Shown: one piece after another, positions 1 through 7,455 of the stretch | Position numbering within the stretch: the first letter of the stretch is position 1 | How the letters are laid out: every line of letters begins with the position of its first letter | From: an uncultured Campylobacter sp. | GTDB lineage: Bacteria; Campylobacterota; Campylobacteria; Campylobacterales; Campylobacteraceae | DNA: 24,402 nt | Direction: 5' to 3' | NCBI RefSeq assembly: GCF_937981295.1 | Contig: NZ_CALJPC010000056.1 | Coordinates: 1-24,402 of the forward strand | The notes under the pieces: model-generated | Told to the model about the DNA's origin: nothing | The model's input: only the letters and a program-made list of their open reading frames with translations | The model's database searches: none | Translations under genes and position numbers: made by a program

Positions 1-50
1 CAACCTTGCCATGGTTGATGTCGCGAGTTCGACTCTCGTTTCCCGCTCCA
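1..50 (+). tRNA. tRNA-Gly(GCC), 3' part only
   Basis: The window opens inside a tRNA. The anticodon arm CAACC-TTGCCAT-GGTTG gives anticodon GCC (glycine). It is followed by a T arm with loop TTCGACT, the 3' acceptor strand TTCCCGC, discriminator T and an encoded CCA. The 5' half lies outside the window. It is the first visible member of a four-tRNA cluster. Confidence 0.93.
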
Positions 51-78
51 TTTTACATTCTGTTTTTGTATTAAACGT

Positions 79-165
79 GCCCGGATGGCGGAATCGGTAG
101 ACGCAAGGGACTTAAAATCCCTCGGAATTTTTTCCGTGCCGGTTCAAGTCCGGCTCCGGGCACCA
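79..165 (+). tRNA. tRNA-Leu(UAA)
   Basis: Acceptor strands GCCCGGA and TCCGGGC pair fully, with discriminator A and encoded CCA. The anticodon arm AGGGA-CTTAAAA-TCCCT gives anticodon TAA, which reads UUA/UUG. The long variable arm (CGGAATTTTTTCCG) and the 87-nt length are typical of a class II leucine tRNA. It starts 28 nt after tRNA-Gly. Confidence 0.97.
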
Positions 166-181
166 CCTAATAAGCCAGCGC

Positions 182-255
182 GGCGACATAGCCAAGTGGT
201 AAGGCATGAGCCTGCAAAGCTTTGATCCCCGGTTCGAATCCGGGTGTCGCCTCCA
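182..255 (+). tRNA. tRNA-Cys(GCA)
   Basis: Acceptor strands GGCGACA and TGTCGCC pair, with discriminator T and encoded CCA. The anticodon loop CTGCAAA gives anticodon GCA (cysteine). Length is 74 nt. It starts 16 nt after tRNA-Leu and ends 20 nt before the start codon of a small lipoprotein gene. Confidence 0.97.
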
Positions 256-275
256 GATCCTAAAAAGGAGTTATT

Positions 276-431
276 ATGAGATACATACTAGCGGCTCTTT
301 TGGCATTGATGGTTTTTAGCGGGTGCTCTAATACTTGGCACGGCGTAAAAGAGGATTCGCACAACGCGGCTCAATGGACCAAAGAAAAGGTTCACAACGG
401 CGCTGAGTGGGTCGGAGAAAAAACCGAATAA
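276..431 (+). CDS. entericidin A/B-like small lipoprotein
   Basis: This 51-residue reading frame starts with ATG after a good Shine-Dalgarno (AAAGGAG, 264-270). The N-terminus is a lipoprotein signal: Arg-2, a hydrophobic stretch and the lipobox F-S-G-C with lipid Cys17. The mature start CSNTWHGVKEDS resembles the entericidin signature (Cys-Asn-Thr, then Gly...Asp), and the rest is a charged, Trp-containing tail with two similar segments (QWTKEKVH / EWVGEKTE). Entericidins are tiny bacterial membrane lipoproteins, described in E. coli as a toxin-antidote pair linked to starvation lysis; many relatives are single genes of unknown role. The gene lies between tRNA-Cys (20 nt upstream) and tRNA-Ser (57 nt downstream) with no obvious promoter of its own, so it is probably read as part of the tRNA transcript. 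The reading frame is near certain; the family call is likely. Confidence 0.82.
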   Translation: MRYILAALLALMVFSGCSNTWHGVKEDSHNAAQWTKEKVHNGAEWVGEKTE

Positions 432-488
432 ATTCTACGCGCAGGTCTTGTCTACGCGAACTTTCGGCGGGGTCCACCCGCCCTTAAT

Positions 489-576
489 CGGGAGATGGCT
501 GAGCGGTCGAAAGCGGCGGTCTTGAAAACCGTTGAGGTGAAAGCCTCCTGGGGTTCGAATCCCTATCTCCCGGCCA
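489..576 (+). tRNA. tRNA-Ser(UGA)
   Basis: Acceptor strands CGGGAGA and TCTCCCG pair perfectly, with discriminator G (a serine identity base) and encoded CCA. The anticodon loop CTTGAAA gives anticodon TGA. A long variable arm and the 88-nt length fit a class II serine tRNA. Confidence 0.96.
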
Positions 577-1363
577 TTTTAATCTAATCCGAAATTCCAT
601 TTTAACTTCAAAATTTCACATTTTATTTATACTAATTTTCATTTAATGCTCTTTAGGCTAAAATTTTATCTCGTAGCAAGCGGTGTGGGCGGCAGCTCGT
701 GCGCGCGCCAAATGTTATACGGTGGTAGGTGTCAAAATATGCCGAGGAGCTTTTAGTAGGTTCGTATTAAACTCGAGTGCATTGCGGCCGTATTGATGGA
801 TGAAGCATCGGAAGTTTTTTTGATCGATCCGTATTAAAACAGCGTGTAGTAAGAGTAAGGCGATGTCAAATTTAAACATTCGCCCGTCCGGATATAAAAG
901 CGGTCGTGAAAGCTAGCCGCGGAATTTAGCTATGAAATTTCAAAGCCTAGTAGTCCGCCGCGTTCGGCGTAAAATTTTAAAATTTACCGGCTCGCGCTTT
1001 TTAAATTTAGCCTGTGTGCAAGTAAATTTCAAAATTTATCTTGCGCGACCGCGCCGCCGTATCGCCGCGCGGATGTGTAGATCAAGATCAAATGCGCCTG
1101 CGGACTTCTGCGATAAAATAAACGATAGAAGCCGCGCAGCGCAAACCTAGAATCGATATGCTCGTGAAACAAAGCGGGACTGGCGCAGCGAACAGGCGGG
1201 TTAAAAGTTGGCAAATTTAAGAAATATCGCAGGCTGACGGGTCGAAGCGAGCAAATCTAAAAAATAGCGCAGAATAGCGCAGGCGGGCAGCTTGATAGGG
1301 CGAAAGAGAAAAGTCTGCAAAAATATCTGCGAGCGAATTTTACTAGAAAATTGAAAGGCTTAA
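577..1363. other. Intergenic, no confident gene
   Basis: About 790 bp without a convincing gene. AAATTT/AAAATTTTA words recur, and the open frames here lack ribosome sites and look like chance products of that composition. One small frame on the plus strand, 646-756 (36 codons, ATG to TAG), has no Shine-Dalgarno. A short direct repeat of TAGCGCAGAA-like units lies near 1262-1281. No clear promoter for the M16 protease gene was found. Confidence 0.6.
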
Positions 1364-4105
1364 ATGCGAAAAATTTTACTATTTTTACTGCTTTGTGCGG
1401 GAGCTTTTGCGCTTGAGTGGGACGAAGCCGTCCTGCGAGGATCGCTGCCAAACGGGCTTAGATACTATATTTTAGAAAATTCCGTGCCTAAAAATTCCGC
1501 CGTTTTTTATCTCATCGTGGATGCGGGCTCGATCGATGAGGGCCCCAATGAGCGCGGGCTTGCGCATTTCATCGAGCATATGTCCTTTAACGGAAGCCGC
1601 GATTTTAGCAAAAACGAGCTCATCAAAAAACTGCAGAGCCTGGGCGTGAAATTCGGCGCCGACGTAAATGCGCAGACGGGCTACGACAGCACGATCTACA
1701 CGCTCAACATTGCCGTTAGCGAAGAAAATTTAAAGGACGTTTTTAAAATTTTTGCTTCGATTGCGGACGGAGTGGAGTTTAATCCGCTTGAGCTCGTAAA
1801 AGAAAGAGGCGTCATAATCGAGGAGGCACGTAGCCGCGATACGCCGATCGCGAGGCTTTACGAGCGGATGGATGAGGAGCTTTACGGCGGCAGCGCGTAT
1901 TTTGATCGCGCGCCGATCGGCGATATGGCGGTCGTAAAATCCGTAAGCGCGCAGCGAATCAAGGAGCTTTATCAAAAAATTTACCAGCCCAGGTCTATGA
2001 AATTTATAGCCGTGGGCGATTTTAAAAGGGATAAAATTTTAAAACTGCTAGAGCAAAATTTTTCGCCTCTTAAAAATACAAACTCCTACGCCCGCCCGGA
2101 TATGGGCATTCCGCCTAGACAGGGTTTGAAAATTTACAATTACGATACGAACGAAACGTCGCTAAATTCCGTCAAAATTTCGTTTTGGGAGGAATTTGCG
2201 CCCCCAAGTAGCGAGGAGAATGCGAGAAAAATTTTAAAAAGCGAGCTTATCTCGAGCCTCATCTCTACGATTTATGAGAGGGCAAAAGCTAGCGAAGGCG
2301 CGCTGCTGCGAGTTAATTTTTCCAGATCGAATTTGCAGTTTCAAAAAACGATCTATAGCTTTGACGTTGCCGTTTTGGGCGGAGACTTTGACGGCGCGAT
2401 CTCGCAGGCGCTCGGGCTAATCAAAGGTCTGCGAGATAGCGGCTTTGATGCGAGCGATTTCGCCCTTGCGAAGGATGCTTTGATCAGCTCGCGGTACAGC
2501 ACCTTTGAGCGCAAAAAAAGCGCGAATTCCGCGTTTTTTGCAAGAGAGATTCTTCATGCCGTAAAATCAGGAGCCGTCCTGCCTCGCGCCGCAAAACAGC
2601 GTGATTTGGAAATAAAGCTGTTGCGCGAGATCAGCCTGGAGGAGCTAAATTTAGAATTTAAGCGCCTGACGGATCTGGGCGAGGTGCACGCAAGCGTCTT
2701 TAGCGGCTCCGGATATAATCTGGACGAGGCTAAATTTAAAAAGCTGCAAAGCGGCGCTAAGGCGATAAATACGCATGCCGCGCATAAAAAGCTGCCCGAT
2801 AGTTTGATTTCTAAAAACCTGCCTGAGGGCAAAATTTTAAGCAAGAGCTTTGAGCCGCGATTTAAATTTTATACCTACCTGCTTGAAAATAACGCGACCG
2901 TGATCTTAAAGCCGCTTAAGACGCGCAAGGATTTCATCTCGTTCGCCGCGGTAAGCAGAGGCGGAATGTCTAATCTGGCGCATCCGGGGCTCGGCAGTTT
3001 TGCCGCGATGCTTGCAAACGAAAGCGGTGCGGGCGAGTTTAACAATTATGAAATTTCGCAAATTTTAAGCGGGCGGCAGGTGAATTACCGCAAAAATATA
3101 TCCGCGTTCTCGCACGGATTTTACGGAAGCTGCGGCTCGCAGGATCTAAAATGGCTGCTGGAAGCGATAAACTTGGAGCTTAGCTCTCCGCGCACGGACG
3201 AGAAGGCGCTGGAAAATTTAAAGATCAAATCGCTCGACGAGCTTGCGCGAAACGAGAAGCTGCCCGGGTATAAATTTAGCAGGGAATTTAGCGAGTTCTT
3301 CTACGGCGGCAATGCGCGAATGCGCCCTCTAAGCGCCGCGCAGATCAAAGCGCTTAACGCGGATGAGCTAAAAAAGATCGTCTATGATAAATTTAGCAAC
3401 GCGGCATCCTACACTTTCGTGCTTAGCGGCGATTTTGAGTTAAAAGACGCTGAAGTCCTCATAAAAAAGTATCTGGCGAGCTTGCCTGCTCGCGGCGAAC
3501 GCGAGGATTTTCAAGACGACGGAATTCGCAGCTTAAGCGGACGGCACGTTTTTATGCGCAACTATCAAAACTCCCCTAGAAGCGACGTCGCGCTTACCGC
3601 GATAAACAGATCCGCTCCGTACTCGCTTAAAAATACGATAAAAATTTCAGCCCTAGCTTCGGTGCTTCAGGAAGCGCTTAGAGAGCGCATTAGAGAGGAT
3701 GAGGGGCGCACCTACGGCTTTTCGGTCGCTTCGAGCCTAAGCCGCATCCCGTACGAGCACTCGAGCCTTCATATTTCGTTTTCCTGCGCGCCGCAAAATA
3801 CGGATCAAATTTTATCCGCAATTAGAGAAATTTTTGCAGAAATCGCAGGCGGCGGATCGGACGTAGCGCGGCATCTTGAAAATTTTAAAAAATCCCAGAT
3901 CATCACGGCGCGTACCGCTCGCGAAAGCCCTGAGTTTTGGAACGACGCGCTCGTAAAATACGCGCTTTGGAATGAGGAGATCGCCGATTTTAAGACCTTT
4001 GAAAAGATCATAAATTCCATCTCGCCGAAGGATATCGCGGAGGCGGCGCAGACATATATTTTTGACACCGATGAAACCGTGAGGATAAATGCGCCGAAAT
4101 TTTAA
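1364..4105 (+). CDS. pqqL: Exported M16 zinc metalloprotease, PqqL/FusC-like
   Basis: This 913-residue protein has an N-terminal signal peptide (MRKILLFLLLCAGAFA, cleavage near residue 17). The inverted zinc motif H68-F-I-E-H72 follows in the context GLAHFIEHMSFNGS. Glu71 is the catalytic base, His68 and His72 are zinc ligands, and the third ligand should be one of the glutamates in the 147-154 helix (ERGVIIEE). The length and layout (an active M16 domain, an inactive M16-like half and a link) match the periplasmic, two-repeat PqqL family of about 930 residues, not the 420-residue M16 proteins common in Campylobacter. E. coli PqqL and Pectobacterium FusC cut imported plant-type ferredoxin in the periplasm to release iron and are encoded near TonB receptors; here a TonB receptor follows 330 bp downstream. 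ATG 1364 is preceded by GAAAGG. The substrate is unknown. The symbol reflects similarity in type, not proven orthology. Confidence 0.9.
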   Translation: MRKILLFLLLCAGAFALEWDEAVLRGSLPNGLRYYILENSVPKNSAVFYLIVDAGSIDEGPNERGLAHFIEHMSFNGSRDFSKNELIKKLQSLGVKFGADVNAQTGYDSTIYTLNIAVSEENLKDVFKIFASIADGVEFNPLELVKERGVIIEEARSRDTPIARLYERMDEELYGGSAYFDRAPIGDMAVVKSVSAQRIKELYQKIYQPRSMKFIAVGDFKRDKILKLLEQNFSPLKNTNSYARPDMGIPPRQGLKIYNYDTNETSLNSVKISFWEEFAPPSSEENARKILKSELISSLISTIYERAKASEGALLRVNFSRSNLQFQKTIYSFDVAVLGGDFDGAISQALGLIKGLRDSGFDASDFALAKDALISSRYSTFERKKSANSAFFAREILHAVKSGAVLPRAAKQRDLEIKLLREISLEELNLEFKRLTDLGEVHASVFSGSGYNLDEAKFKKLQSGAKAINTHAAHKKLPDSLISKNLPEGKILSKSFEPRFKFYTYLLENNATVILKPLKTRKDFISFAAVSRGGMSNLAHPGLGSFAAMLANESGAGEFNNYEISQILSGRQVNYRKNISAFSHGFYGSCGSQDLKWLLEAINLELSSPRTDEKALENLKIKSLDELARNEKLPGYKFSREFSEFFYGGNARMRPLSAAQIKALNADELKKIVYDKFSNAASYTFVLSGDFELKDAEVLIKKYLASLPARGEREDFQDDGIRSLSGRHVFMRNYQNSPRSDVALTAINRSAPYSLKNTIKISALASVLQEALRERIREDEGRTYGFSVASSLSRIPYEHSSLHISFSCAPQNTDQILSAIREIFAEIAGGGSDVARHLENFKKSQIITARTARESPEFWNDALVKYALWNEEIADFKTFEKIINSISPKDIAEAAQTYIFDTDETVRINAPKF

Positions 4106-4346
4106 CGGGCTCGGCGTCTTTAAATTTTACTCGGGAAAATTTACTAAGCGCGTTTAAATTTAACGGCGCTTGCACGGCAAATTTCGGCTTCGTAAATTTA
4201 TACAATTTAAAAACGAACTCAAGAATAAAGCTCAATTAAATCTATCTGCATCGCGCATAGATTTTAGATAAATTTTATTTTGGAATAGATTTATCTCGCC
4301 GATATACCGCTATTTTGTTACATTTTTTCTATTATTTGCATAAGTC

Positions 4347-4361
4347 GTATAATTGTTATCA
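4347..4361. promoter_or_regulatory. Putative Fur box overlapping the -10
   Basis: The sequence GTATAATTGTTATCA matches the 7-1-7 Fur consensus TGATAATNATTATCA at about 11 of the 14 specified positions, with the right half TTATCA intact. It sits on the -10 element, where Fur binding would block RNA polymerase when iron is plentiful. This was seen by eye only; the AT-rich surroundings make chance resemblance possible. Confidence 0.5.
4348..4353 (+). promoter_or_regulatory. -10 element of the TonB receptor gene
   Basis: TATAAT matches the sigma-70 consensus exactly. T-rich sequence precedes it, as is usual for Campylobacter promoters, which often lack a -35 box. It would give a leader of about 75 nt before ATG 4436. 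Confidence 0.6.
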
Positions 4362-4435
4362 CTTTTATTGAAATTTAAAATATTATTGGCTAAATTTTCA
4401 AGGTCTTAATTTTTATTTTCAAAAAAGGAGAAAAA

Positions 4436-7162
4436 ATGATTGTCGGTTTTTGGGCCTGTAAGCCATGTGAAAGCGGCGCAGGCCGCAATTATTCCGCTTC
4501 CGTAAAAGACGAGAAATCCACTCAAAATCGCTGCGGGGGGGGGCTTGCACGCTCCTTAATAGTCGCGGCGTGTCTTTGCGGCCTAAGCATCGCGCAGGAT
4601 TCGTCTGAAAATAACGTAACAAGAAGCGTTGCTACCAAAGGAAGCTCGGAGGCACGAAGCTCGGCTGCGACGACAAATAGTTATAAATTTCCCGAAATAG
4701 TAGTCGTCGGCAACATCGACTCGAGCCTGACGAGCGTCGGCGATAGCTATGGCGGTACGCAAAAAATAAGCAGGACGATGATCGAGTCGATGCCTAGCGG
4801 CAACGGCGACTTCGTGCAGCTTCTGCGCACCAATCCAAACGTACAATTCAGCTCCACAAACCGCCAGAGCACGACGCTAGGCGAGATCAGCCCCGCAAAT
4901 ATCAGCATCAACGGCGCGAAGTATTGGCAAAACAACTTTATGCTTGACGGCGCGAATATGAATAACGATCTCGATCCCGCTAGAAATCCCGGCGGCAATC
5001 CTACGCGCTTTGGGACGTTTGATACGATGAATTCCGTTTCGCAAGGTATGGCGATCGATAGCGATTTTTTACGGAGCGTCGAAGTGCACGATAGCGGCGT
5101 CTCCGCCAAATACGGCGGATTTACCGGCGGTGTAGTGGAGGCCAAGACGCGAGATCCGCGTGCGGGCTTTCACGGCAAATTTTCGATGCAACACACCGAG
5201 GATAGCTGGACTAGGTACCATATCTACGGCGATGAACAGAGCTTTGAAAACTCCGCTACGCCGCTAAATCAGCCGAGATTCGATAAGTGGATCACTAGGT
5301 TAAATTTAGAGGGCACCGTTACCGAGGATCTGGGCTTGATGTTCGGCTACACCAACACTAGAAGTAAAATTCCGCTCAAGGCTTACGACAGAAGATACAA
5401 TGCCGATACGACCATCACCGAGCGAGTTCAGAGGCGAAATATTGACAACTACTTTCTAAAAGCGCTTTGGTATGCAAGCGACCGCTTAACTATCACGCCT
5501 AGCGTAACCTACGCGCCCGAAAGAAACAAGATGTTTAACGACCACGTCAAAGACTCCTACGCCGATATGAAATCGGGCGGTTTAAATTTAGCGCTTAAAA
5601 CCGACTACGATGGCGATTTTGCTAGATTTAATCAAATTTTATCCTACAGCAAGCTGGAGAGTTCGCGCGATGCAGAGAATGAATATTATAGGGCTTGGCA
5701 ATACTCAAACGTAAAGAATTGGGGCAGTAAAATTTTATCTGCTTCGGCGATAGAGGGTGGCTTTGGGGATCTCGATCAGACTCAAAAGAGCCTTTCATAC
5801 AACGCGGATCTGGAGTTTAATGAATTTGATCTCGGCGGCAGCAAGCATAGATTTATCACAGGCTTTGAGTTTAAAAAGCAAGAGGCTAAATTTAATGTAA
5901 AAAAAGAGTTTATGACCGCTGGCGGAATAGCACCGCTACCTGCGGGCGTAAATGCTTGCGATCCTGATGATGAGCTCTGCTCGATAGACGATTCTTTTGC
6001 GAGGCGTGGTAGAAGCGGCCAGTTTTTTACGCGAAAAAGCTATTACAAGGGCAATACTAAGGTAGATATGAAGAGCTTGGCGGTTTATCTGGAGGATGAG
6101 ATAAAAATCGGTGATCTTACCTTGCGACCGGGCGTAAGATTAAATAGGGACGATTATATGAAGCAAACGACTGCGGCGCCGAGATTTAACAGCTACTACG
6201 ATATTTTCGGCGACGGCGATTCGATCATTAGCTTTGGCGCAAACCGCTACTACGGACGCAACCTCTTTACCTACAAATTAAGAGAAGGTCGAGAGGGTCT
6301 CGCCACTACCTACACGCGCCCGCGCAATGCTTATACGCAAAACTGGACGCAGTTACCCAAAGACCCATCTCTAACTAAATTTAACGAGCTAAGGGTGCCT
6401 TATGAGGATGAGCTGGTATTCGGGGCAAAGCAAAAGCTCGGGAATTTTGAGTTTTTCGGCAAATATGTAAGCCGCAAGGGTAGGGATCAGATCATCAAAT
6501 CTACGCGAAGAGATCTAGGTCTAGCGCCGAATCCGAACTACCAAAGCAACTACCAGACCTTCACCAACGACGGCAGAAGCGAAAATAAAATTTTAACCTT
6601 CGGCGTTAAAACGATCGAGGATTATGAGGCTTTCGGCACGCTAAACGGCTTTGAGCTGGGCTTTGAGCATATCAGAATGAAGACTAATAACACCATTTAT
6701 GATGAGAAGCTTGATAGAGAAACGCTTGAAGATGAAAAAATCGTCGAATACGACGGTAAGCTGATGAGGCTATCGGAGCTTCCGGCGCAGGACTATGCTA
6801 GGCCTTGGACTGCGAGCCTAAACATCATCACGAAAATTCCAAGCTACGGTATCAGCGTGAATAACTTCCTCTCGTTTAAAGGCTCGCAAGAAGCGATCGC
6901 TCGCACCGGCAGGACGCCTGCGGGCAAGTATCCTGCTAGATACGATAAATACGAAAAGGTAAATCTCGGCAAAAGCTACAGCTGGGATGCGCGCATCGGA
7001 TACGCTAAAAAGATGGCGGGCGAGGTGGAATTTTTTACGAATTTAGACATTTACAACGTCCTAAATAAGCGCAACAAAGCAAGACTTAGCAGCGACACCT
7101 CGCTCGATCTAGTCTATGAGGCGGGCAGGCAGTTTTGGCTGGAAGCGGGCATTCGGTGGTAG
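4436..7162 (+). CDS. TonB-dependent outer-membrane receptor, phase-variable
   Basis: This 908-residue protein starts at ATG 4436 after AAAAGGAG. The signal peptide has an unusually long n-region: the hydrophobic core (SLIVAACLCGLSIA) lies at 40-53, with likely cleavage before Gln54. A TonB-box-like EIVVVG (87-92) leads into a plug domain up to about residue 235, with typical stretches such as INGAKYWQNNFMLDG and SGVSAKYGGFTGGVVEAKTRDP. The rest is beta-barrel with aromatic girdles and a C-terminal Trp, the usual barrel-assembly signal. A Cys-Cys hairpin (ACDPDDELC) suggests a disulphide-closed loop. The family imports iron chelates, haem, cobalamin or small proteins using TonB energy; the ligand cannot be read here. 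The upstream PqqL-type protease and Fur-like box point to iron. A G9 tract at codons 34-36 keeps the frame open only at this length. No in-frame ATG lies between the tract and the signal peptide core. Confidence 0.93.
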   Translation: MIVGFWACKPCESGAGRNYSASVKDEKSTQNRCGGGLARSLIVAACLCGLSIAQDSSENNVTRSVATKGSSEARSSAATTNSYKFPEIVVVGNIDSSLTSVGDSYGGTQKISRTMIESMPSGNGDFVQLLRTNPNVQFSSTNRQSTTLGEISPANISINGAKYWQNNFMLDGANMNNDLDPARNPGGNPTRFGTFDTMNSVSQGMAIDSDFLRSVEVHDSGVSAKYGGFTGGVVEAKTRDPRAGFHGKFSMQHTEDSWTRYHIYGDEQSFENSATPLNQPRFDKWITRLNLEGTVTEDLGLMFGYTNTRSKIPLKAYDRRYNADTTITERVQRRNIDNYFLKALWYASDRLTITPSVTYAPERNKMFNDHVKDSYADMKSGGLNLALKTDYDGDFARFNQILSYSKLESSRDAENEYYRAWQYSNVKNWGSKILSASAIEGGFGDLDQTQKSLSYNADLEFNEFDLGGSKHRFITGFEFKKQEAKFNVKKEFMTAGGIAPLPAGVNACDPDDELCSIDDSFARRGRSGQFFTRKSYYKGNTKVDMKSLAVYLEDEIKIGDLTLRPGVRLNRDDYMKQTTAAPRFNSYYDIFGDGDSIISFGANRYYGRNLFTYKLREGREGLATTYTRPRNAYTQNWTQLPKDPSLTKFNELRVPYEDELVFGAKQKLGNFEFFGKYVSRKGRDQIIKSTRRDLGLAPNPNYQSNYQTFTNDGRSENKILTFGVKTIEDYEAFGTLNGFELGFEHIRMKTNNTIYDEKLDRETLEDEKIVEYDGKLMRLSELPAQDYARPWTASLNIITKIPSYGISVNNFLSFKGSQEAIARTGRTPAGKYPARYDKYEKVNLGKSYSWDARIGYAKKMAGEVEFFTNLDIYNVLNKRNKARLSSDTSLDLVYEAGRQFWLEAGIRW
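4535..4543 (+). repeat. Poly-G (G9) contingency tract
   Basis: Nine consecutive G residues encode Gly34-36 of the TonB receptor, just ahead of its signal-peptide core. At G9 the full frame is open. At G8 translation would stop at TAA (4557-4559), and at G10 at TGA (4606-4608). Tracts of 8 or more G are the standard slipped-strand phase-variation switch in Campylobacter. It is the only such tract in the window. Confidence 0.92.
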
Positions 7163-7170
7163 CGTGAGCT

Positions 7171-7212
7171 AAATTTGCGGAGCTTTTCAAATTTCAGGGC
7201 TCCGCAAAATTT
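7171..7212 (+). terminator. Hairpin downstream of the TonB receptor
   Basis: AAATTTGCGGAGC (7171-7183) faces GCTCCGCAAAATTT (7199-7212), a 13-bp near-perfect stem with a 15-nt loop, 8 nt after the stop codon. The A/T outer arms give a T run on the 3' side. It probably ends the receptor transcript. Confidence 0.6.
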
Positions 7213-7326
7213 CGTGAAATTCTTTGAAATTTACGGCGTTTTGCGAAGTTTCAAATTTCACGCCTTTAAATTCCCGCCGTATGCCGCAAAGCCGTAAAAT
7301 TCCACACCGCACTCCATAAAATTTTA

Positions 7327-7358
7327 GCGTGCGCAAGTCGTAAAATTTTAACGCACGC
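7327..7358 (-). terminator. Possible hairpin terminator for the 7456-8175 gene
   Basis: GCGTGCG (7327-7333) pairs with CGCACGC (7352-7358), and AAAATTTTA words flank both arms. It lies about 100 bp past the end of the minus-strand membrane-protein gene, in the convergent gap with the receptor. The gap 7163-7455 otherwise holds AAATTT-spaced repeats and no gene. Confidence 0.35.
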
Positions 7359-7455
7359 GAAATTATAAAATTTGCGCCCAAATTTAACTTGCAACCAATT
7401 TAAGGAGCCGAATGGCTTTTTAAATTTTAAAGCCGATATCGCTTAATAGGCTCTT

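Larger units (their letters stand above)
4106..4435. other. Intergenic region upstream of the TonB receptor
   Basis: 330 bp with no gene. The first half has AAATTT-rich sequence and two imperfect hairpins: AAATCTAT (4238-4245) with ATAGATTT (4257-4264), and AGATAAA (4266-4272) with TTTATCT (4290-4296). They may end the protease transcript or act in the receptor leader. The second half is AT-rich and carries the receptor promoter and Fur-like box. The gap contains a perfect Shine-Dalgarno, AAAAGGAG, just before ATG 4436. Confidence 0.6.

Noticed and set aside
932..1150. 72-codon plus-strand frame in the tRNA-protease gap
   Set aside because: No ribosome site; Arg/Lys/Phe-rich composition comes from AAATTT-rich, GC-rich intergenic DNA; overlapping frames on the other strand are equally open.
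7187..7381. 64-codon minus-strand frame between the receptor and the membrane-protein gene
   Set aside because: Its repeated LKFY pattern is only the translation of AAAATTTTA repeats, and it overlaps two hairpins.
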